Shown: one piece after another, positions 57,789 through 64,000 of the stretch
How the letters are laid out: each line of letters begins with the position of its first letter
Position numbering within the stretch: the stretch's first letter is position 1
Assembly: GCA_041394245.1 (NCBI GenBank)
Contig: JAWKIR010000002.1
Location: 868,001-932,000 of the forward strand
Source of the DNA: Acidimicrobiales bacterium
GTDB taxonomy: Bacteria > Actinomycetota > Acidimicrobiia > Acidimicrobiales > Aldehydirespiratoraceae
Reading direction: 5' to 3'
DNA length: 64,000 bases
Notes under the pieces: generated by a model
Told to the model about the DNA's origin: nothing
Database searches by the model: none
The model's input: only the letters and a program-made list of their open reading frames with translations
Position numbers and translations under genes: made by a program

Positions 57789-58133
57789 TCAGAGGTAGAG
57801 GCCCGTGCTGCCCTCGTCGAGGCGCTCCGCGGCCACGGCGTGGATGTCGCGCTCACGCAGGATGATGTAGTCCTTGCCGCGAACCTCGACCTCGTAGCGA
57901 TCCTCGGGGTTGAACAGCACCTGGTCGCCCGGCTCCATGCTGCGGACGTTGGGCCCGACGGCCACCACCGCAGCCCAACTCAGACGCTTGCCCATCTGCG
58001 CCGTCGCAGGGATGAGGATGCCGCCCGTCGACCGACGCTCGCCCTCGGCCTCTCCGAGGTGCACCAGGATCCGGTCGTTGAGCATCTTGACGGGAAGGCC
58101 GTCGTCGGCACCGAGTGTCTCTGTCTTCGCCAC
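57789..58133 (-). CDS. GroES-like co-chaperonin family protein
   Basis: The 114-residue protein keeps GroES features: VKMLNDRILVHLGEAEGERRSTGGILIPATAQ (the mobile loop is ERRSTGGILIP) and VVAVGPNVRSMEPGDQVLFNPEDRYEVEVRGKDYIILRERDIHAV. It differs from standard GroES (about 97 residues) by an N-terminal extension and about 15 extra C-terminal residues, and groEL is not adjacent. It may be an accessory GroES. The GTG start is leaderless and lies 30 nt from the divergent hydrolase ATG. Confidence 0.82.
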   Translation of the reverse strand: MAKTETLGADDGLPVKMLNDRILVHLGEAEGERRSTGGILIPATAQMGKRLSWAAVVAVGPNVRSMEPGDQVLFNPEDRYEVEVRGKDYIILRERDIHAVAAERLDEGSTGLYL

Positions 58134-58141
58134 GGCGGCTC

Positions 58142-58147
58142 ACGCTA
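58142..58147 (-). promoter_or_regulatory. TAGCGT -10 box (minus strand) of the GroES-like gene
   Basis: TAGCGT on the minus strand ends 8 nt before the GTG at 58133. Only 4 bp separate it from the opposing TAGCGT of the hydrolase gene. Confidence 0.6.
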
Positions 58148-58151
58148 GCGG

Positions 58152-58157
58152 TAGCGT
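58152..58157 (+). promoter_or_regulatory. TAGCGT -10 box of the alpha/beta-hydrolase gene
   Basis: TAGCGT ends 6 nt before the ATG at 58164. With the opposing box it forms ACGCTA-GCGG-TAGCGT, so each promoter's upstream half lies within the other gene. Confidence 0.6.
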
Positions 58158-58163
58158 CGCCAC

Positions 58164-58781
58164 ATGGAACCCGTCGACGTGAGAGTCGTGGAATTCGAGA
58201 GCGCCGATGGCACCAGGCTCGAGGGCGACCTGCTCGCTCCGGCCGACGCGATCGGGAGCGCCGTCGTGTGTCACCCACACCCGCTCTACGGCGGCTCGCG
58301 TCACGACGCCGTGGTCGCCGCTCTGACCCGGGCGCTCGTCGGCGCCCGTCGGCGTGTCCTGCGTTTCGACTTCCGGGGTTCGGGCGGTTCCGGCGGCACT
58401 CACGACGGCGGCAGCGCCGAGCGAGACGACCTGCGCGCCGCGATCGATGCGGTCGACCCCGTCGCCGGCCCGCTCGCGATCGCCGGCTACAGCTTCGGGG
58501 CCGACATCGCCCTCAGCGTCGCTCATCCGGCCGCCGACCGCTGGATCGTGGTGGCCCCGCCGCTGGCGAGCGTGGCGGCCGATGATCTCGTCGCCCCCGC
58601 CGACCCCCGTCCGGTGACGGTGATCGCCGCGGGCCACGATCAGTTCAACTCGCCCGAGCAGCTTCGGCCGCGTATGGCCACGTGGACCAACGCCACGCTG
58701 CAGATCGTCGAGTCGGCCGACCACTTCTTCGCGGGCGCTCACCGGCAAGTGACCGATCTCACATCCGCCATAGTGCGCTGA
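58164..58781 (+). CDS. Alpha/beta-hydrolase (dienelactone-hydrolase-like)
   Basis: A 205-residue compact hydrolase: VVCHPHPLYGGSRHDAVV (oxyanion region with the HPHP typical of this group), RFDFRGSGGSGG, nucleophile elbow GYSFGAD, and the His in ESADHFFAGAH. Similar proteins occur widely, often annotated as hydrolases of the DLH/PF12146 type. It is leaderless and divergent from the GroES-like gene. The 176-bp gap after it, before hisF, shows nothing recognisable. Confidence 0.83.
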   Translation: MEPVDVRVVEFESADGTRLEGDLLAPADAIGSAVVCHPHPLYGGSRHDAVVAALTRALVGARRRVLRFDFRGSGGSGGTHDGGSAERDDLRAAIDAVDPVAGPLAIAGYSFGADIALSVAHPAADRWIVVAPPLASVAADDLVAPADPRPVTVIAAGHDQFNSPEQLRPRMATWTNATLQIVESADHFFAGAHRQVTDLTSAIVR

Positions 58782-58957
58782 CGGCTCGATCCGGCGGCCA
58801 CGGGGTCGCGAGCGCGCCGCCGAAATGCTCCGGTCACGTGCACCGACGGACCCTTCGCTGCCACACCCCCTCGGTAGGTTGGATCCTGCTCGGTCATCGG
58901 CCCTGATCGGGCGTGCGCGGTGCGCGCCGAACGGGCCACGAGCTGGTCCGTGAACGA

Positions 58958-59731
58958 TCAGTCCGGCGGGCGGACCACCACGCCGGCGTCGAGGAGGACG
59001 CGCTTGGCCTCCGCCACGGTGAACTCCCCGTAGTGGAAGATGCTCGCCGCAAGCACGGCGTCGGCGCCACCCTCGGTGACGCCTTCGACCATGTGGGCGA
59101 GCGTGCCCACGCCACCCGACGCGATCACCGGGATGTCGACAGCTGCGGTGACCGCCGAGGTGAGCGGGAGATCGAAGCCGTCCTTGGTGCCGTCCCGGTT
59201 CATCGAAGTGAGCAGGATCTCACCGGCACCGAGGCGCTGGCACTCGACTGCCCACACCACTGCGTCGATGCCCGTGCGGGTGCGTCCGCCGTGGGTGTAG
59301 ACCTCGAACCCGCTGGGCGTGTCGTCGCTGCTGCGAGCGTCGATGGCGACCACGCAGCATTGCGCGCCGAACTCGCGGCTGATCTCCGAGACGAGTTCGG
59401 GGCGTTTGACGGCCGCGGTGTTGATGCTGACCTTGTCGGCCCCGGCCCGCAGCAGGCGGCGGGCATCGTCGACCGTGCGGATACCGCCACCGATCGTGAA
59501 CGGGATGAACACCTGCTCGGCGACGGCCCGCGCCATCTCCTCGGTCGTCGCGCGCTGATCCGACGATGCCGTGATGTCGAGAAACACCAGCTCATCGGCA
59601 CCCTGCAGGTCGTAGCGGGCGGCCAGCTCGACCGGATCGCCGGCATCGCGGATGTCGACGAAGTTGACGCCCTTGACCACACGCCCGGCATCGACGTCGA
59701 GACACGGGATGATGCGGATGGATCTGGTCAT
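58958..59731 (-). CDS. hisF: Imidazole glycerol phosphate synthase cyclase subunit
   Basis: This 257-residue TIM barrel closes the imidazole ring. RIIPCLDVDAGRVVKGVNF, ELVFLDITAS, PFTIGGGIRTVDDARRLL and PVIASGGVGTLAHM are the family motifs, including the catalytic Asp near the N-terminus. The ATG overlaps the hisA stop by 4 nt. Last gene of the hisDCBHAF run; hisI lies 10.9 kb away on the same strand. Confidence 0.97.
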   Translation of the reverse strand: MTRSIRIIPCLDVDAGRVVKGVNFVDIRDAGDPVELAARYDLQGADELVFLDITASSDQRATTEEMARAVAEQVFIPFTIGGGIRTVDDARRLLRAGADKVSINTAAVKRPELVSEISREFGAQCCVVAIDARSSDDTPSGFEVYTHGGRTRTGIDAVVWAVECQRLGAGEILLTSMNRDGTKDGFDLPLTSAVTAAVDIPVIASGGVGTLAHMVEGVTEGGADAVLAASIFHYGEFTVAEAKRVLLDAGVVVRPPD

Positions 59732-60459
59732 CGGCCCGCTCCCAGGAGCGTCACTGCCGCCGAGACATCGACGTGCCCCTCGTAGATGGCCTTGCCGGCG
59801 ATGACCCCGGACAACCGGCGCCCGTCGACCTCGATCGCGTCGAGCGCCTCGAGGTCTTCCATCCGGCCGACGCCTCCGGACGCGATCACGTCGACCGGCG
59901 TGGCGCCGAGCACGTCGGCGAGCCCGACGAGGTCGGGCCCCTCGAGTGTCCCGTCGCGGGAGATGTCGGTCACGACGAACGCGTCGACTCCGGCATCGGC
60001 GAACGAGCGGGCGACGTCGAGCACACTCCGGCCGCTCCCGACCAGCCAGCCATCGGTCGCCACTTCGCCCGACTTGGCGTCGAGACCGACCGCCACCCGG
60101 TGGTCGAGCGCCAGGGCCCTGACCAGGTCAGGGTCCTTCAGGGCTGCCGTGCCGATCACGACCCGCTCGACGCCGGCCGAGAACAGCGCGTGGGCGGCCT
60201 CGATCGATCGCACTCCCCCGCCGGTCTGCACCGGCACGTCGACGGCGCGGGCGATCGCCGCGACCACGTCGCGGTTCTCGGGGATCCCCGAGCGGGCGGC
60301 GTCGAGGTCGACCACGTGGATCCAACCGGCACCGGCATCGGCGAAGGCCCTCGCCTGAGCGACGGGATCGTCGCCATAGACGGTCTCCTGGCCGTAGTCG
60401 CCCTGATGGAGACGGACGCAACGTCCACCGCGAAGATCGATGGCGGGATAGAGGTCCAT
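59728..60459 (-). CDS. hisA: Phosphoribosylformimino-5-aminoimidazole carboxamide ribotide isomerase
   Basis: This 243-residue HisA barrel has LYPAIDLRGGRCVRLHQGDY, HVVDLDAA, PVQTGGGVRSIE, FVVTDISRDGT and VIASGGVGRMEDL. In some actinobacteria that lack trpF this enzyme (PriA) also serves tryptophan synthesis; here a separate trpF exists, so dual function need not be assumed. The ATG at 60459 shares a base with the hisH stop. Confidence 0.94.
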   Translation of the reverse strand: MDLYPAIDLRGGRCVRLHQGDYGQETVYGDDPVAQARAFADAGAGWIHVVDLDAARSGIPENRDVVAAIARAVDVPVQTGGGVRSIEAAHALFSAGVERVVIGTAALKDPDLVRALALDHRVAVGLDAKSGEVATDGWLVGSGRSVLDVARSFADAGVDAFVVTDISRDGTLEGPDLVGLADVLGATPVDVIASGGVGRMEDLEALDAIEVDGRRLSGVIAGKAIYEGHVDVSAAVTLLGAGR

Positions 60460-61094
60460 CAGTGCGCTCCTGCGGCGGTGACGAAGTTGCGGAGAATCCG
60501 GATGCCGTTGGTCCCCGACTTCTCGGGATGGAACTGGGCGGCCCACACGTTGTCGCGGGCCACGGCGGCCACGAGGTCGGTGCCGTAGTCGCAGGTCGCG
60601 ACGACATCGTCGCCGTCGGCGGCAGCGTAGGAGTGCACGAAGTAGACCCACGCCTCGTCGGGCAGGCCGTCGAACATGTGGTGCTGCCCCCGGCGATCGA
60701 GCACGTTCCACTGCATCTGTGGCCGCTTGACGGTGTGGGGGATCTCGATCACCTGCCGATCGAAGACGCCGAGCCCGGCAACGCCCGGAGCCTCGTCGGA
60801 GCCGGCGAACATGAGCTGCATGCCGATGCAGATCCCGAAGAACGGCACGCCGGCCTCGATGCGCTCGAGTGCGATGTCGTCGAGACCGGTGCTGCGCAGC
60901 GCGGCCATGCACGGGCCGTAGGCGCCGACGCCCGGAAGAACGACACCGTCGGCCTCCTCGATCAGTGAGCGGTCGGCCGTCAGACGCGTGTCGGCCCCCG
61001 CGTGCTCGAATCCCTTGTGGGCCGAGTGCAGGTTGCCGATGCCGTAGTCGAGCACCGCGATGAGCGGGCGTCCCTGGTCTCCCGAGAAGCCCAC
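60459..61094 (-). CDS. hisH: Imidazole glycerol phosphate synthase glutaminase subunit
   Basis: This 211-residue class I glutaminase feeds ammonia to HisF. The oxyanion-loop PGVGAYGPCM, nucleophile Cys in FFGICIGMQLM and the His-Glu pair in AAQFHPEKSG are intact. VAVLDYGIGNLHS-type N-terminus is present after a 10-residue extension. It starts 2 nt after hisB and overlaps hisA. Confidence 0.96.
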   Translation of the reverse strand: MGFSGDQGRPLIAVLDYGIGNLHSAHKGFEHAGADTRLTADRSLIEEADGVVLPGVGAYGPCMAALRSTGLDDIALERIEAGVPFFGICIGMQLMFAGSDEAPGVAGLGVFDRQVIEIPHTVKRPQMQWNVLDRRGQHHMFDGLPDEAWVYFVHSYAAADGDDVVATCDYGTDLVAAVARDNVWAAQFHPEKSGTNGIRILRNFVTAAGAH

Positions 61095-61096
61095 GG

Positions 61097-61683
<587 letters not shown>

Positions 61684-61687
<4 letters not shown>

Positions 61688-62757
61688 GTGAGGATCTCCC
61701 TGAGTGCGGTGAGGAATCGGTCGTCTTCGTCGGCCGTGCCGATGGTGACGCGCAGGCATCCGTCGAGGCGGGGCCACGACGAACAGTCTCGGACCAGTAC
61801 CGACCGTTCGGTGAGCTGCTGCCACACCTCGCGTCCGTCGATGTTCTCGGGCCGGAACAGCACGAAATTCGCGCCCGAGGGCCAGATCTCGACCGGAAGT
61901 TGCGCCATCAGATCGACCAGGCGGCCTCGTTCTTCGACCAGCGCGGCGACCCGGGCGTTCATCGCGTCGAGGTGGTCGAGGGCGACGGTGCCGGCGATCT
62001 GGGTCATCGCGTCGAGGTGATACGGGAGGACGACCTTCTCCAGCTCGGCCACGACCCACTCGGGGCCGATCAGGTAGCCGAGGCGGGCGGCCGCCATGGC
62101 CCAGGTCTTCGAGTAGGTGCGGCTGACGACGAGCGGTGTCTCGGGACCGAGCAACGCGGTGGCCGAGTGGGGGGCGAACTGGCCGTAGGCCTCGTCGACA
62201 CACAGCAGCCCGCCGGTTTCCTCGACGAGCCGCAACACCGCAGCGATCTCCTCGGCGCTGTCGACGACGCCGGTCGGGTTGTTGGGAGAACACAGGAACG
62301 TGATCGCGGGTCGGTGGGTGCGGATGACCCGCGCCACTTCGTCGAGATCGAGCGCGAAGCCGGGGCCGCGCTCCCCCTCCGCCACGGTCGTCGCCGTGAT
62401 GCGGCTCAGGTGGGAGTGCAGCGCATAGGTCGGCTCGAACATCGCCGCCGTGCGACCGGGCCCGCCATAGGTCAACAGCAGGGTCTGGAGGACCTCGTTG
62501 GATCCGTTGGCCGCGAAGATCTGCTCCGGACCGACACCGTGGAGCTCGCCGATCCGGGTCCGGAGTTCCGTCGCAGCACGCGCGGGATAGCGGTGCCAGT
62601 CGACCTCGGCGACCGCAGCGGCGACTGCCGCGGCGAACTCGGCCGGGGGTGGTTCCGGGCTCTCGTTGGTGTTGAGTCGGACGTCGACGTCGATCTGGGG
62701 CGAGTGGTACCCGTCCATCAGCGCAACGGAGTCGCGGGGTTGCGGACGGCCGCTCAC
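61684..62757 (-). CDS. hisC: Histidinol-phosphate aminotransferase
   Basis: This 357-residue PLP aminotransferase has LNTNESPEPP near the start, FAANGSNEVLQTLL, SPNNPTGV, VDEAYGQF and the PLP lysine in VVSRTYSKTWAMAAARLGYLIG. The GTG at 62757 overlaps the hisD stop (GTGA); an ATG at residue 14 (MDGYHSP) is possible but would leave a gap in the overlapping series. Confidence 0.95.
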
Positions 62758-64000
62758 GACGTCGCCCCTCGCCGGATCCGGATCGACGCGGCGTGGGCAT
62801 CGAGCCCTTCGGCTCCCGCCAGGGCCTCGACATGGTCGGCCATTGATTCGAAGCCGGCCTGATCGACGGTGACCACGTGGACGTCCTTCATGAAGTCGCG
62901 CACCGTCAACGCGCTGGCGAACCGGGCCGTGCCGTTGGTCGGGAGCACATGGCTGGGACCGGCGACATAGTCGCCCAACGACGCCGGCGACCAGGGCCCG
63001 CAGAACACGGCGCCGGCATGTCGCACCAGTGGGAGGAGCCCCGCAGGGTCGGCGGTCTGGAGTTCGAGGTGTTCGGGGGCGATGAAGTTGGAGACGGCGA
63101 GGGCCTGTTCGGGACCGTCGCACACGACGGCGTAGCCCGACTTCTCGAGCGTCGCCTCGATGTCGGCCCGCCTCGGGGCTGCGGCGACCAGACGCGAGAT
63201 CGAGTCGGTGACCGCGTCGGCGACGGTCTCGTCCCAGGTGACGAGCCACGCGAGACCGTCGGGGCCGTGCTCGGCCTGGAGGATCACGTCGATCGCGGCG
63301 AACTCGGTCGGCGCCGAGCCGTCGGCCACCACCACCACTTCGGACGGGCCGGCGAACGACGACGGCACGCCGACCACACCTGCCACTTCCTGCTTGGCGA
63401 TCGCGACATAGACATTGCCGGGTCCGACGATGACATCGACTGGCCGGATCGTCTCGGTCCCGTAGGCCATGGCGCCGATCGCCTGCGCGCCGCCGACCGG
63501 GATCACCTCGTCGACGCCGGCGACCGCGGCGGCAGCGAGGGTGACGTCAGGCACCCGCCCGTCCGGACCCGGAGGCACACACAGGACGATCTCGGCAACC
63601 CCGGCGACACGGGCCGGCACTGCGGTCATCAGCACCGTCGACGGATACACGGCCCGCCCGCCGGGCACGTAGCACCCGGCCCGTTCGACCGCCCGGTGCA
63701 TTCCGGCGATCACGACCCCGGGGCGCCGGAAGTCGACATCGGCGGGCAGCTGGGCCTCGTGGTAGGCGGCGATCGATGCCGCGGCAGCTTCGAGAGCGGC
63801 GAGCACGTCGGCCGGGATCCGCGCCTTGGCGGCCTGGATCTCGGCCGGGTCGACGTGGGTGGTGACCAGGTCGACACCGTCGAAGCGCTTCGTGAAGTCG
63901 ACGAGGGCGGCATCGCCACGAGCTTTGACCTCGGCCAGGATCTCGCGGACGGCGTCGACCGGCCCGTCGGCCGGAGCGGTCGGCCGGGGCAGACGGTCGG
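62754..64000 (-). CDS. hisD: Histidinol dehydrogenase (N-terminus cut by window end)
   Basis: The frame is open to the right edge; about 415 residues are visible and some 15-20 N-terminal ones are missing. Visible motifs are GDAALVDFTKRFDGVD near the start, GCYVPGGRAVYPSTVLM, PVGGAQAIGAMAYGTETI, VGPGNVYVAIAK, AGPSEVVVVAD, and ISVGPNHVLPT-like AGPSHVLPTNGTARF near the C-terminus, with zinc ligands in AEHGPDG and in PEHLEL. It performs the last two oxidations to histidine. It overlaps hisC by 4 nt and is the first visible gene of the his run; its promoter lies outside the window. Confidence 0.95.
   Translation of the reverse strand, partial: DRLPRPTAPADGPVDAVREILAEVKARGDAALVDFTKRFDGVDLVTTHVDPAEIQAAKARIPADVLAALEAAAASIAAYHEAQLPADVDFRRPGVVIAGMHRAVERAGCYVPGGRAVYPSTVLMTAVPARVAGVAEIVLCVPPGPDGRVPDVTLAAAAVAGVDEVIPVGGAQAIGAMAYGTETIRPVDVIVGPGNVYVAIAKQEVAGVVGVPSSFAGPSEVVVVADGSAPTEFAAIDVILQAEHGPDGLAWLVTWDETVADAVTDSISRLVAAAPRRADIEATLEKSGYAVVCDGPEQALAVSNFIAPEHLELQTADPAGLLPLVRHAGAVFCGPWSPASLGDYVAGPSHVLPTNGTARFASALTVRDFMKDVHVVTVDQAGFESMADHVEALAGAEGLDAHAASIRIRRGATS

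Noticed and set aside
59728..60459. Bifunctional HisA/TrpF (PriA)
   Set aside because: A separate, complete trpF is present at 40732-41400, so the dual role found in some actinobacteria is not required here, though it cannot be excluded by sequence alone.

Overview
The window is chromosomal DNA from a high-GC actinobacterium, most likely of the Acidimicrobiia (Ilumatobacter-like). The signs are GC-rich third codon positions, frequent GTG starts and 1-4 nt gene overlaps, SLH repeats of the AYDDI...REQMAAFLAR type, an acidic zinc-ribbon protein resembling actinobacterial DUF4193, a HelD RNA-polymerase-recycling helicase, and many start codons lying 6-8 nt behind a TANNNT -10 box, which indicates leaderless mRNAs. 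The lineage is an inference from these features. No rRNA, tRNA, CRISPR array, intact insertion sequence or phage gene was seen.

Layout. 1-8.4 kb: a lipid-kinase C-domain-like protein, an M20 amidohydrolase, a two-domain ThyX-like protein, a LysM/SLT muramidase, an acidic zinc-ribbon protein, a lipid-droplet-type protein, a GNAT, a crotonase and an RG-rich protein. 8.4-20 kb: aldehyde dehydrogenase, amidohydrolase, a secreted M23-SLH protein, a lipoprotein, an M48 protease, a Cache-GGDEF cyclase, a PEP-mutase-like lyase, an RlmI-type methyltransferase, a mini SET-domain protein and a ThiD-like kinase. 20-30.5 kb: AlgH, an MBOAT/SGNH O-acetylation pair, HelD, a CoA-transferase, a lipoprotein, a hydrolase-VOC pair, a crotonase and an AlkB dioxygenase. 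30.4-33.4 kb: an accessory patch of small stress-type genes and gene remnants, bounded by a repeat copied from the 3' end of alkB. 33.4-38.7 kb: thioesterase, tandem SDRs, a HAD-like protein, a crotonase and a disulfide reductase. 38.7-48.1 kb: trpA-trpB-trpF-trpC with an ABM-domain gene, a J-domain protein, a two-component system, ygfZ-trpE-hisI. 48.1-58.8 kb: two very large cyclase-ATPase proteins flanking an FAD lactone-oxidase-like gene, then an amidase, a GroES-like protein and a hydrolase. 58.9-64 kb: hisF-A-H-B-C-D, with hisD running off the window.

How it works together. The amino-acid genes are two halves of the his-trp cluster common in actinobacteria. Here hisF is parted from hisI-trpE by about 10.9 kb holding the cyclase-ATPase/FAD-oxidase set. 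His and trp genes overlap by 1-4 nt and are probably translationally coupled. trpC can reach full length only from a CTG codon, 1 nt after the stop of the ABM gene. Many of the remaining genes (three crotonases, a CoA-transferase, ALDH, SDRs, thioesterase) fit acyl-CoA and aldehyde catabolism.

The most unusual items are the ThyX-like protein whose signature residues are split between its two domains; the cyclase-ATPase pair in which one copy has lost a metal-binding Asp; the CTG start of trpC; two back-to-back leaderless promoters 4 bp apart; and the alkB-derived repeat around the accessory patch. All functional statements come from reading motifs by eye; no database search was run.
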